Of a stretch of 61,164 nt of DNA, positions 1-8,586 are shown in pieces. Position 1 is the first letter of the stretch, and every line of letters begins with the position of its first letter. A program made the position numbers and the translations under genes. The notes beneath the pieces were generated by a model. That model worked only from the letters and a program-made list of their open reading frames with translations. It searched no databases and was not told the DNA's origin. This DNA is from Emcibacteraceae bacterium (GTDB taxonomy: Bacteria > Pseudomonadota > Alphaproteobacteria > Sphingomonadales > Emcibacteraceae): contig JANQJN010000098.1 of NCBI GenBank assembly GCA_028281625.1, forward strand, positions 1 through 61,164. Direction: 5' to 3'.

Positions 1-4
1 ACTT

Positions 5-212
5 CTCATTTCTCTGGCGTCCCGTGCCGTGCCACTTGTAAGTTGCACCAAAGTCTTATCCTTGAGCGCAGCCTTGCAGGCATCATCGTCTGTGTCGGAA
101 GTTTTGATATAACAAACGAAATCCTTAAAAATGATGCCTGCAAGGCTGCGCTCAAGGATAAGACTTTGGTGCAACTTACAAGTGGCACGGCACGGGACGC
201 CAGAGAAATGAG
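5..212. repeat. 82-bp perfect inverted repeat (fold-back) at window start
   Basis: Bases 5-86 are the exact reverse complement of bases 131-212, separated by a 44-base spacer (87-130). The right arm and spacer read naturally as the coding sequence of the dehydrogenase that follows. The left arm is therefore probably a copied, inverted piece of that gene and not genuine upstream DNA. Such fold-backs at a sequence end are typical of chimeric reads or amplification artefacts, although a real inverted duplication cannot be excluded. Confidence 0.9.
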
Positions 213-774
213 TGAATGGGTGAATGAAGTTGGCGCACGTTATGTCGATGGCGGGATCGAAAGTTATCCTGACGGCATAGGCGATCCCGACAGTATGTTT
301 ATGGTTGCCGGAAACGAACAAGGTTTTAAGCAGGCGGAGCCAATACTTCGTGCTATGGCACCTATCCTTCATTATCTTGGCGATGATCCGGCGCGGGCAG
401 GGGCCATGTATAGCGCGATGATCAGTGGTTCAATGGGTTTTATATTTGGGGTTATGCATGCGATTGCTATTTGCGAAGCGAATGGTATTACAATGGGACA
501 TTATCTGGACGTGGTGGGGCCAGTGTTTGAAACGGATACAAATCTTGTGAAAAAAATGGCCGAAAAATGTGCGAATGACAGCCTGGAGGAAACAGAAGCA
601 TATTTAAGCGTCTGGAATGAGACGTTGGCGTCAGTTGTGGAAACCTTAAAGGACAACAAGCTGAATTCTGAAGTGCCTGCGCTAATGCATGATTTTTTAA
701 ATCGTGCCGAACAAGCCGGATATGCCAATCATGATCTGGCAGCGATGATTAGAATGATACGCGGGAAAGATTAA
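88..774 (+). CDS. Imine-reductase-like NAD(P)-dependent dehydrogenase, 5'-truncated
   Basis: This is the remainder of a cytoplasmic beta-hydroxyacid dehydrogenase / imine-reductase-family oxidoreductase. The visible part starts in the nucleotide-binding fold (IVCVGSFD, the strand ending in a glycine), continues with the family motif QLTSGTARDAREM and then a YVDGGIESYP segment, and ends in the all-helical C-terminal domain (GAMYSAMISGSMGF). The usual N-terminal GxGxxG dinucleotide loop is missing because the preceding bases are an inverted copy of this same gene. The 228 residues visible compare with about 290 for the family. The catalytic lysine of hydroxyisobutyrate dehydrogenases is not evident, which favours the imine-reductase branch; the substrate is unknown. 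An ATG at 43 lies inside the inverted arm and should not be used as the start. The stop abuts the stop of the next, convergent gene. Confidence 0.75.
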   Translation, partial: VCVGSFDITNEILKNDACKAALKDKTLVQLTSGTARDAREMSEWVNEVGARYVDGGIESYPDGIGDPDSMFMVAGNEQGFKQAEPILRAMAPILHYLGDDPARAGAMYSAMISGSMGFIFGVMHAIAICEANGITMGHYLDVVGPVFETDTNLVKKMAEKCANDSLEETEAYLSVWNETLASVVETLKDNKLNSEVPALMHDFLNRAEQAGYANHDLAAMIRMIRGKD

Positions 775-1746
775 TTACGGCCGCATATCATGAATGGTGA
801 TGTCATCGCCCACGCGTATCTGCATCAAATCATAGCTAATGGCCATCGGACCATTATATGTTTCTCTGGTTACAGATTCCAATGAAGCAGCAAACGGGCC
901 ATCGTTTCGCGTATGATAATAAACCGCCAACCCCGGTTGGGTAAGGTTAAATATTTCTGCGGTCTGATCAGCGGGGGTATGAGCTGCGACAACCGTTTCA
1001 ACCTGCTCCGGTGTGGCGATCTGATTTAAAATGTTGATCAGTGCCGGCGACATGACTTCATGCAGCATGACATCCACGCCGATACCAAATTTAATGACAT
1101 TTTCACTGCGCGATGTATCTCCGGAAACAAGGACAGATTTGTCCCTAAAATCAAGACGATAACCATATGCTGACCTGACCGCGCCATGAGGCACATGAAA
1201 AGCTGTAACTTTAATGTTGTTCTGATTATGAACCACTTCGCTGACTGGTTCTGAAATTTCTATAAAATCGGGCTCAAGCCCGTTGGTGGTTGGTGGAACA
1301 CCATCCCCAACCCGCACGTTGATATCATAGTCAAAGGCTTTGCGGAAATTTTCCATCATGGATATGGTTCCTTTGGGGCCCACCACTTTCATTGGTGTGC
1401 GCCGCTCATCAGTCCAACCATTAAGCCAAAGATCAGGAATGCCGGTGATGTGATCCGAATGAAGGTGGGTAATAAAAAGCTTGTCCACTTTTCCAATAAG
1501 ACCAGGATCAAGTTCTGCAAGACGCGTGCTACAACCACGGCCGCAATCAAACATTATGGTTTCTCCGCCTGCTTGAACCAGGATTGCTGCCGCTGACTGC
1601 GTGCGGCTTGGTACCGGTGTTCCCGAACCCAGTACAGTAATGATTAATTTATCATCGTCAATAATCGTGTCTGTTGGCATTTGTGCGTAAGCGAAGCTTA
1701 AAGAGAATGCAAAAATGGGTATTATGAAGGCAGTAAGTTTTTTCAT
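775..1746 (-). CDS. Secreted metallo-beta-lactamase-fold hydrolase
   Basis: This 323-residue protein belongs to the metallo-beta-lactamase superfamily, in the RNase Z/arylsulfatase-like branch. A signal peptide (KKLTAFIIPIFAFSLSFAYA) points to the periplasm, so a tRNA-processing role is unlikely. The metal-binding signature THLHSDH lies at about residues 93-99 (H94, H96, D98, H99), with later ligands probably in VSGDTSRS and VAAHTPAD. The motif LGSGTPVPS near residue 39 is typical of this branch. The start overlaps the stop of the upstream unknown gene by 4 bases (ATGA), and a GGAGG lies just before the ATG, so the two are translationally coupled. The substrate cannot be read from the sequence; phosphodiester, sulfate ester or lactone hydrolysis are all possible. 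Confidence 0.85.
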   Translation of the reverse strand: MKKLTAFIIPIFAFSLSFAYAQMPTDTIIDDDKLIITVLGSGTPVPSRTQSAAAILVQAGGETIMFDCGRGCSTRLAELDPGLIGKVDKLFITHLHSDHITGIPDLWLNGWTDERRTPMKVVGPKGTISMMENFRKAFDYDINVRVGDGVPPTTNGLEPDFIEISEPVSEVVHNQNNIKVTAFHVPHGAVRSAYGYRLDFRDKSVLVSGDTSRSENVIKFGIGVDVMLHEVMSPALINILNQIATPEQVETVVAAHTPADQTAEIFNLTQPGLAVYYHTRNDGPFAASLESVTRETYNGPMAISYDLMQIRVGDDITIHDMRP

Positions 1747-2330
1747 TTCCTCCGTTCTTTCATTAGAGCGAGTGCCGCCGCGGCAGCCTGTTTATGTTTT
1801 GCCTGCCATGGTGGTCCGGCTGATTTACCCATTTCGGTGATTTTTGCGTCTTTTAAGTCCAGCGTATCTCTGTCATACCAACGAACGTCCCAGCCCCTGT
1901 TTTCAGCCGCGCGCGCCATGCACAGGCGGTAAACTACAGTATCTGCATAGGTCTGTGCACGATTATCGCGGATGCGTTCTTCGATAATGTCGGGTAGTTT
2001 AGGGCACGCGCGCATGGTGATGGTGGAAATGGGTTTTTCGATTTCATTTGCAAGCTGCGCAAGGACTTCCTCTGCGCCTTTTCGTGCTGCGGCTTCAACA
2101 TTTCTGATCAATTCTATTGCATCGGGCAGGGAGATTTTCTTGGCCCAGGGGCTGTCGGTATAACGCCCTATTGCCCAAGACCCCTGATGATGATAGGGCA
2201 TTGTTGGGAGGTCTTTTGTCAGTTCACGCGTACGGCGGTCCATAAGCTCTCCCGAAGGTGAAACTGTCACCATAATGACCGAATTGCCATGTTCCGTTAT
2301 TCCGACGATCGTTTTCTGCTTATTATTCAA
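1743..2330 (-). CDS. Conserved hypothetical protein, possible RNase H-like fold
   Basis: This 195-residue cytoplasmic protein has no motif I can name. Its N-terminus (TIVGITEHGNSVIMVTVSPS) has the strand-turn-strand pattern that begins RNase H/actin-like folds, and the HHQGSWAIGRY segment at about residues 47-57 looks strongly constrained; this fold suggestion is inference. The start is a TTG at 2330 with GAGGGTGAG upstream. It begins 3 bases after the deacetylase stop (2334) and overlaps the metallo-hydrolase start by 4 bases, so the three genes form one minus-strand transcription unit. No signal peptide or membrane segment is visible, unlike its two secreted neighbours. Confidence 0.7.
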   Translation of the reverse strand: MNNKQKTIVGITEHGNSVIMVTVSPSGELMDRRTRELTKDLPTMPYHHQGSWAIGRYTDSPWAKKISLPDAIELIRNVEAAARKGAEEVLAQLANEIEKPISTITMRACPKLPDIIEERIRDNRAQTYADTVVYRLCMARAAENRGWDVRWYDRDTLDLKDAKITEMGKSAGPPWQAKHKQAAAAALALMKERRK

Positions 2331-2333
2331 TTC

Positions 2334-3023
2334 TCACCCTCTTCTTAGTTTGACAAGTTCGGGAATTGTGACAAAGCGGTAGCCTTTGGCCCTCAGTCCT
2401 TCGATAATTTCCGGTACCGCTTGTCGGGAAGTCTCCCTTGACTGATACATAACGTGGAGCAGGATAATGGAGCCCGGTTTTACATTTTCAATGGTGTAAG
2501 TGGCGATATCCTCGCCGCGTTCTGCATCTACGTCCCATGTAATGGATGTTATGCCTTTCGCTTCAAGGTGACGGGGCAGAAAATAAAGCTTTTTACCGTA
2601 CGGGGGTCTAAAAAAAATCTCCCCTTCATAGCCAAGTGAACGAATTGCGGCCGTCGTATCATCCACTTGATGTGCCACTTCTGAGGGAGTGGTAAAAATC
2701 ATTCGAGGATGGGTAAAACTATGGTTTCCAATGGTATGTCCGGCTTTAAAAATTTCCAGCGCTTGGGCGCGGTTGCGGGTTATCTCATCACCGGTTAGGA
2801 AAAATGTCGCCTTAACATCGTGTTCGGCAAGAAGATCCACAATGTAACTGGTGTAGGCCGTCGAAGGGCCGTCATCGAAGGTAAGTGCCACCACCATTTC
2901 ATCTGTATCAACGCGGTGCACAAGATCACCAAACAATTGCGATGTAGTGCTTTTCGAATAATTCCAGATTTGAATGAACCCGAGCAGCAAAACGGCTATA
3001 ATTACAATATATATTTTTTTCAT
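2334..3023 (-). CDS. Membrane-anchored polysaccharide deacetylase (NodB domain)
   Basis: This protein removes N- or O-acetyl groups from a polysaccharide, probably in the periplasm or at the cell surface. One N-terminal membrane segment (about residues 4-20) precedes a NodB domain (carbohydrate esterase 4 family). Motif 1 is TFDDGPS, with D50 as likely catalytic base and D51 as metal ligand. Motif 2 is HSFTH, giving ligands H101 and H105. The later motif FFRPPYGK carries the conserved arginine. At 229 residues it is a single-domain enzyme of normal length. It sits 3 bases downstream of the MacB-like permease stop in a compact operon, which suggests a shared envelope function. Peptidoglycan, poly-N-acetylglucosamine and chitin oligomers are all possible substrates. 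Confidence 0.9.
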   Translation of the reverse strand: MKKIYIVIIAVLLLGFIQIWNYSKSTTSQLFGDLVHRVDTDEMVVALTFDDGPSTAYTSYIVDLLAEHDVKATFFLTGDEITRNRAQALEIFKAGHTIGNHSFTHPRMIFTTPSEVAHQVDDTTAAIRSLGYEGEIFFRPPYGKKLYFLPRHLEAKGITSITWDVDAERGEDIATYTIENVKPGSIILLHVMYQSRETSRQAVPEIIEGLRAKGYRFVTIPELVKLRRG

Positions 3024-3026
3024 TTC

Positions 3027-5519
3027 TCATTCGTACCTTAGTGCGTGAATTGGGTTCTTACGCGCGATATTATAAGCTTGAGCGCCCACTGTGCACCAGG
3101 CTATGAACAGGGCCATTAATCCCGCACCTAAAAAATAGATGGGGCTTAATTCAATCCGGTAAGCGTAACTTTCAAGCCAATCTGACATTAGAAACCATGC
3201 AATGGGCCAGGCGAACAGGTTCGCCGCTAAAACTGGTTTTGAGAACTCTAACAAAAGAAGTCGAGTTATACGCCCGGTGGTCGCGCCAAGTACTTTTCGA
3301 ATACCGATCTCCAGCGTTCGGCGCTGTACGTCAAAGCTGGCCAAAGCATAAAGCCCGAGACTGGAAATTATAATTGCCAGCGAAGAAAAAACAGCAAGCA
3401 TCTTAAAACGAAGTTCCGCGCCATTATAGGCGGCGTTAATCTGATTACTAAGATAGCTTGCTTTTAGTGGCCGATTGGGCACTAAATCCGCCCAGGTACT
3501 TGCGACAAATTCATAAATGTTGAGCGGTTGATCGCTATTATATCGGATACTGGCACTGCGCCATAAAAAAGGCGCCCAAATAAACACATTGGGCTCATCA
3601 GCGATCATTGCGGGCTTCAACTTTAGATCAGGGACCACACCAACCACCCGAACGGTACGGGAATTTCTCCCATGACCAAACCCAAGGACCATGTCAAGTG
3701 CGTCTTCCGGCTGCTCAAAGCCAAGTACACGCAGTGCGGCAAGATTTAAAACTGCGGCACTTTCCACTTCGAGTAAAGTTCCGTCGTCATTTCGCAATGT
3801 GGTGGGATCAAGGCGATGATTTTCATCAAAATCCCGACCCACTAAAACGTCGACACCATAGGTTCTAAAATAATCCTGATCAATGTAGCGCGTAGGGATC
3901 ATATGGGGTGCATCCGGATCGATATCGAGTCTGTAAAAATCGTTAAGTCCGTTTCGTTCGTCAAAGGGAACTGAGTTGGAAAAAGCGATGCTGGAAATTT
4001 CAGGATGTGCTGTAATACGCTGGCGCAGCGTATCGGTTTGGGCACTTTCCGGGCTATCATTAATACCTCGCAGGACGAGCACCTGATCACTTTCGTATCC
4101 CAGGTCCATGGAACGGGCGTAACGGGTTTGTTGATAGATCACTGTGGTGGATACAATAAGCGCGATGGATATGGCGAATTGCAGGGTCGCGAATATACTC
4201 CGTAGATGCCCGCCATAAAGGCCGCTTGGTGATCGAGAACGCAGCGCATCGGCGGGTCGGTGTCGGCTGAGCACGAAGGAAGGATAGAAGCCGGACGCAA
4301 TCACCACAACAATCATAAGGCTCAATATTCCAAACTGAAAAACCGGGTCGCTTAAATAATCCCTGCCGATAAAGGTGGAGAGCAATTGATTAAATGCAGG
4401 AATCACTATGAATACAAGCATAAGAGCAAGAATGAGCGCGAGCCCTACAGTCAGAGCCGTTTCTCCCATAAACTGACGAATAATATCATTTCGGCTTGCA
4501 CCTAGGATCTTGCGTAAACTGATTTCACGAGCACGAAGTACCGACTTAGCAAGTGAAAGATTGATGAAATTAATTGTGGAGATCAGCAATAGGAGCATTG
4601 CTATGGCAATGAAGCTATAAACAGTCATTAGATCACCGCCCGGCTTGATCCGGCCCGTTTCAGGGCCACGCAGATAAATATCTGTGATCGGGATCAGGCG
4701 AAAATCAAAATAAACATCAGGTTCGTAAGCAAGGTGCTGCGAAAAATGAGATGGCGCATTGCGGGCAATGAAAGGATCAAATTGAGATTCCATTGCCGCA
4801 GTGTTGATGCCTGACGCCAGCCTTAGATAAGTATGAGCGTAAAAGGACCGGTAAGTGGTCCAGTCATAGAGTCCATTTTGTCCGTCTGCATGCAAATAGT
4901 CGACTGGATTGATGGCAAGCAAAATATCGGTGTCAAAATGGCTGTTCAGTGGTGGATTTTCAATCACTGCACCGACAGTATAGGTTCCTGGAATGCTATC
5001 AAGTCGTTGTGTAATTTCAAATGTCTCGCCAATCGCGTCGACAGATCCAAAATATTTGATCGCCATGCGTTCAGTAAGAACCACAGATGTCACGCTTTCG
5101 AGCGCAGTTGAACCATTTCCCGCAAGAACCCGCAGATCAAAAATGTCAAAAAAGTTGGGATCAACAGCACTTATTTGTTCAAAAAAAACATCATCACCAT
5201 TTTTGACAACCCGCTCACGATTTATGACGCGAACAGCTGTTTCGATTTCTGGGAAATCTTTTACAAGCGCGTCCCGCACCGATGAGGGTATACGTCCATT
5301 TGAACGCATTGGCCGATCTGGTACCATAACAAGGCTGTCAACTCGGTAAAGACGCTCAGCATCGGCCCAAAATCGGTCATATGAAAACTCATCCTTTACA
5401 AAAAGAGCAATCATAATCACAGTCGCCAAACCAATAGCCAGGCCACCAATATTAACCACACTAGTGGTTTTGTCTCTTAGAAGTGTGCGTACTGCGGTGA
5501 CAAAATAGTTTTTAAGCAT
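3027..5519 (-). CDS. MacB/FtsX-type ABC transporter permease, two FtsX domains
   Basis: This 830-residue inner-membrane protein has the layout of large FtsX/MacB permeases: an N-terminal membrane segment (residues about 20-42), a long periplasmic MacB_PCD domain, an FtsX membrane block near the middle (starting around SFIAIAMLLLLISTINFINL), a second periplasmic domain, and a C-terminal FtsX block. The motifs RAREISLRKILGAS and RTLEIGIRKVLGA are the cytoplasmic coupling helices that contact an ATPase. Such permeases move lipoproteins, peptides or lipids, or transmit force by mechanotransmission. No matching ATP-binding subunit is encoded nearby, so the partner must lie elsewhere. The start has a strong GAGGGGAG upstream. 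It is the first gene of the unit that includes the deacetylase, so export or modification of an envelope polymer is plausible. Confidence 0.85.
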   Translation of the reverse strand: MLKNYFVTAVRTLLRDKTTSVVNIGGLAIGLATVIMIALFVKDEFSYDRFWADAERLYRVDSLVMVPDRPMRSNGRIPSSVRDALVKDFPEIETAVRVINRERVVKNGDDVFFEQISAVDPNFFDIFDLRVLAGNGSTALESVTSVVLTERMAIKYFGSVDAIGETFEITQRLDSIPGTYTVGAVIENPPLNSHFDTDILLAINPVDYLHADGQNGLYDWTTYRSFYAHTYLRLASGINTAAMESQFDPFIARNAPSHFSQHLAYEPDVYFDFRLIPITDIYLRGPETGRIKPGGDLMTVYSFIAIAMLLLLISTINFINLSLAKSVLRAREISLRKILGASRNDIIRQFMGETALTVGLALILALMLVFIVIPAFNQLLSTFIGRDYLSDPVFQFGILSLMIVVVIASGFYPSFVLSRHRPADALRSRSPSGLYGGHLRSIFATLQFAISIALIVSTTVIYQQTRYARSMDLGYESDQVLVLRGINDSPESAQTDTLRQRITAHPEISSIAFSNSVPFDERNGLNDFYRLDIDPDAPHMIPTRYIDQDYFRTYGVDVLVGRDFDENHRLDPTTLRNDDGTLLEVESAAVLNLAALRVLGFEQPEDALDMVLGFGHGRNSRTVRVVGVVPDLKLKPAMIADEPNVFIWAPFLWRSASIRYNSDQPLNIYEFVASTWADLVPNRPLKASYLSNQINAAYNGAELRFKMLAVFSSLAIIISSLGLYALASFDVQRRTLEIGIRKVLGATTGRITRLLLLEFSKPVLAANLFAWPIAWFLMSDWLESYAYRIELSPIYFLGAGLMALFIAWCTVGAQAYNIARKNPIHALRYE

Positions 5520-5687
5520 TATTGGCTCCCCTCAATTTGAGGGAAGTTTAGCTTAGCTTCCAGTTAAGGTCAAAAACTGTGGTTGGTCCAGTAGTTCAAA
5601 AGTATCACCCAATGTAAACAATGTTGCAGAACCTCCCACGTGTGCTTTTAACTGGATAACGCTAAGGAGCCTTAATCGTCGAACTTG

Positions 5688-7475
5688 TCATTCTTGCTTT
5701 TGCTCCTCTATCCAGCGATTAATTCGCGTTTCCAGGATATTCATGGGCAGACTTCCTTCTGCCATAAACTGGTCATGAAGGTCACGAAGGTCAAACTTAT
5801 CGCCAAGTTCAGCTATGGCTAGTTCGCGCATTTCTATGAATTTAAGCTCGCCCATTTTATAGCCCAGCGCCTGCCCGGGCCAACTGATATAACGATCCAC
5901 TTCTGTACGGATATTAAGGCTGGAAAGGGCGGAATTTTCCTCAAATAGTTCTATTGCCTGCTCCCGGGTCCAACCTTTGGCATGGATGCCTGTATCAATC
6001 ACCAGTCGCCCTGCGCGCCACATTTCGTATGTAAGGCGTCCGAAATGCTCATAAGGAGTTTCATAAAGTCCGATATCAAGACCGAGCTTTTCGGAATAAA
6101 GCCCCCATCCTTCTCCGTAGGCGGTATTGCTCACCGAAAGACGAAAATCATGGATATTTTCAAGTTCTTTGGCAAGCGCGCTTTGCAAATGGTGGCCGGG
6201 GACTGCCTCATGAAGTGTTAGTGCCGGTAGATTATATAATGGTCTTTGATCAAGAGCATAGGTATTAACCCAGTATTCGCCGCCGCGAAGCGCTGTAAGG
6301 GGTGCGCCAGAGTAGCGCCCGGTGGTATAATTCGGCGCAAGTGTCTCTGGCACAGGCACCACCGTGTAAGGTTGCCTTGGCAGTTTTTTAAAGAGCATTG
6401 GAAGCTTGCCATCTATGCGCTTTGATATATCTCGGGCAATCATGATCAGCTCTTCCGGGGTTTTTGCATAAAACTGTGGATCGGTACGCATAAAATCAAA
6501 GAATTCTGTGAGAGTGCCATCAAATTCAACTTGGGCAAGCACCAGCTCCATTTCGGCTCGGATGCGTGCAACTTCGCGTTTTCCCAGTTCATGGATTTCG
6601 TCGGCTGTAAACTCCATGGTGGTATAATATTGGATCATATCTTCATAATAGGGAAGGCCGCCGTCTGCTTCAATTGCACCAAGTGTTTCTCGCGAAGCTG
6701 GATAATATTCATACTTCATAAAATCATTTAAGCGCTCATACGCGGGAACCACCACATCATTAATGATGGCGATGGCGCGCATCCGAAGGTCCTCACGCTC
6801 TGCGTCTTCAATCGAAGCAATCATATTGGCGTAGGGGCGGTAAAAATCGCTGTCCACGCCGCGTTTGGTTGCAAGCGCTTCAAATGATGGCAGCAGACCA
6901 TCCAGTACTACCTTGGGCATGGTGAAGTTTTCTGCGATCCCAATGCGCATATTGGCGATATTTTCATCGATGTAGCGCGGTATATCATTAAGCGCCAGCA
7001 AATAGGTCTGGTAATCACCAGCATTAAAGAAGGCAATTGTGCGGTTGGCGATCGCAGGACGCGTGTGAAAACCGCTATCGGATAGGATCGGCATTCGCCA
7101 GGTGCGATGCTTCGCCATCAAAAGGCGTCGGTTTATCATATATTCGAACAGATCGTAATTAAGCTGATCAGCTTCGGACAAAGAGGAACGGTCAATGGTG
7201 CTGAGTTCTTCAAGGAACACCTGGTCCGTTGTCATACGCCTGGCATGGTCGGCTTCTGTAACTGCTGCCATTCGGTCAGGGACAGGTCGCGGTCGATCAC
7301 TTGGCCCGGTCCCGGGATTTTCCGCGTAGTGATTGGCCCGTTCTCGGTCAAACAGGTCATATAGCTCGGTAGTGGCATCGGGATCACTTTCCGGCACGGT
7401 GCAGCTAATTAAAAATGTTAACAAAGGTATGTAAATTATTGTTTTATATAGTATATAGATGCTTTTATTCATCAA
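5688..7475 (-). CDS. DUF885-family lipoprotein, probable zinc peptidase
   Basis: This 595-residue protein has a lipoprotein signal ending in the lipobox LISC (C25), so it should be anchored in the envelope. It belongs to the DUF885 family, whose members resemble gluzincin carboxypeptidases. The motif HEAVPGHH at residues 422-429 supplies the likely zinc ligands and catalytic glutamate (E423), and the C-terminal half contains further family blocks (YGEGWGLYSE, the likely third-ligand glutamate region, and WPGQALGYKMG). The length is normal for the family. A GAGGGG ribosome binding site precedes the ATG. About 170 bases separate it from the permease gene downstream, so it is probably transcribed separately. 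Its peptide substrate is unknown. Confidence 0.85.
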   Translation of the reverse strand: MMNKSIYILYKTIIYIPLLTFLISCTVPESDPDATTELYDLFDRERANHYAENPGTGPSDRPRPVPDRMAAVTEADHARRMTTDQVFLEELSTIDRSSLSEADQLNYDLFEYMINRRLLMAKHRTWRMPILSDSGFHTRPAIANRTIAFFNAGDYQTYLLALNDIPRYIDENIANMRIGIAENFTMPKVVLDGLLPSFEALATKRGVDSDFYRPYANMIASIEDAEREDLRMRAIAIINDVVVPAYERLNDFMKYEYYPASRETLGAIEADGGLPYYEDMIQYYTTMEFTADEIHELGKREVARIRAEMELVLAQVEFDGTLTEFFDFMRTDPQFYAKTPEELIMIARDISKRIDGKLPMLFKKLPRQPYTVVPVPETLAPNYTTGRYSGAPLTALRGGEYWVNTYALDQRPLYNLPALTLHEAVPGHHLQSALAKELENIHDFRLSVSNTAYGEGWGLYSEKLGLDIGLYETPYEHFGRLTYEMWRAGRLVIDTGIHAKGWTREQAIELFEENSALSSLNIRTEVDRYISWPGQALGYKMGELKFIEMRELAIAELGDKFDLRDLHDQFMAEGSLPMNILETRINRWIEEQKQE

Positions 7476-7534
7476 TATTTCCCCTCGAGATAAAGGGAGC
7501 TTACATCACAACTTCAAATTGGTCAAAGTGGGCG

Positions 7535-8026
7535 CTAGATGTGTTCGTGTGAGCGTTTACCGAATTCTTTCCAGGGAATGTCACGGCCGGGATAAGCTAT
7601 GTTATTAAAAGGCCAACGTTCGTCTAGCCATTCACGCATGTCACGCTCAAAATCATCCTCGAGACTTAGCATGTCGTCGCGAAGCCAGAAGTAGATCTCG
7701 GCATCATATTCGCTTCGATTGCTGGGTTCGATATATATACATCCTAAGCATTTGGTGCGTTCCGGGTTCAAAACCGTGTAGGCAAAGGCTACTCGGTCAA
7801 GAAATTCCCTTTTATGCATAATCAGGTCATCAAGATTTTCCTTGAGCGTCATTTCATCGGTGGGCCATTCATCATTTTCGGCAAATATGCTGCGCAGATT
7901 TTCTTTTGATGACATCACTGCTTCATAGTCTAAATCCACAATGCTGGGTTCCAGCATTTCAAGTATATAGTCGTTACTGCGATATCCAGACGGCACATCG
8001 AAGTCGTCAGGAATAAAACTGGTCAT
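7535..8026 (-). CDS. GNAT-like acetyltransferase-fold protein
   Basis: This 163-residue cytoplasmic protein resembles compact GNAT-fold proteins. The segment LDYEAVMSSKENLRSIFAEND is followed by FAYTVLNPERTKCLGCIYIEP, which matches the central beta strands (strand 4 with the CIYI stretch). The acetyl-CoA loop (Q/RxxGxG/A) is not clear, so catalytic ability is uncertain. It is the last gene of a minus-strand operon with DoxX and two exported RidA-like proteins; its ATG overlaps the last base of the preceding stop. Family membership is by pattern only. Confidence 0.6.
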   Translation of the reverse strand: MTSFIPDDFDVPSGYRSNDYILEMLEPSIVDLDYEAVMSSKENLRSIFAENDEWPTDEMTLKENLDDLIMHKREFLDRVAFAYTVLNPERTKCLGCIYIEPSNRSEYDAEIYFWLRDDMLSLEDDFERDMREWLDERWPFNNIAYPGRDIPWKEFGKRSHEHI

Positions 8027-8586
8027 TATTTTAAGTAAGCCCTTATTTCGGTTTCATGGGTCATATTGACGGGCAGGGATATGCTGCGAAGTATGCTGCG
8101 GCTATGTGCGCCCACTTCGGGGCCCAGCACGCGGATAATCATTTCTGACGTGGCCTGAGCAACCATCTCCACATGGGGATATCCTTCCGGTGCCGTGGTC
8201 ATCACCACAACATGGTGGAGTCCGCCAATGTTATTGAGGTCTCCTCCAGCGGCTAGGCGAATACGATTAAGCGCCTGAATGACGCTCAGTTCCGCTGCAT
8301 AAAGCATATGTTCCGCAGGTGTATCATGGGTGACAAGACCAGTAATCCATGTCCCTTCAGGTGTGTAGGGAGCGGAAGCGGTAATATATATTTCTTTATC
8401 CACCACCACGGAGGGCTCATAAGGTCCAAAGACCGGCGGCAGTTCCGGCATACCGTCCGTGAAACCAAGGCGGAGAAGTTCAGCATTTAGTCGATCATCG
8501 ATGGTGGTTTCGACCACAGGTGCTTCTGGCTCCGCACAGGAGGCGAGCAAGCTGATTAAGAGTATGAAAAATATTTTTCTGATCAT
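8026..8586 (-). CDS. RidA-family (YjgF) lipoprotein
   Basis: The mature part is a RidA/YjgF-like domain (about residues 35-186). RidA proteins are usually cytoplasmic trimers that hydrolyse reactive enamine/imine intermediates. Here the N-terminus is a lipoprotein signal with lipobox LLASC (C17), which puts the enzyme in the envelope. The segment GAHSRS places an arginine (R163) where the catalytic arginine of RidA lies, and the C-terminal ETEIRAYLK resembles the usual VEIEAIA strand. The start overlaps the stop of the related gene upstream by 4 bases (ATGA). The two neighbours are full-length diverged paralogues, so this is a tandem duplication. Confidence 0.8.
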   Translation of the reverse strand: MIRKIFFILLISLLASCAEPEAPVVETTIDDRLNAELLRLGFTDGMPELPPVFGPYEPSVVVDKEIYITASAPYTPEGTWITGLVTHDTPAEHMLYAAELSVIQALNRIRLAAGGDLNNIGGLHHVVVMTTAPEGYPHVEMVAQATSEMIIRVLGPEVGAHSRSILRSISLPVNMTHETEIRAYLK

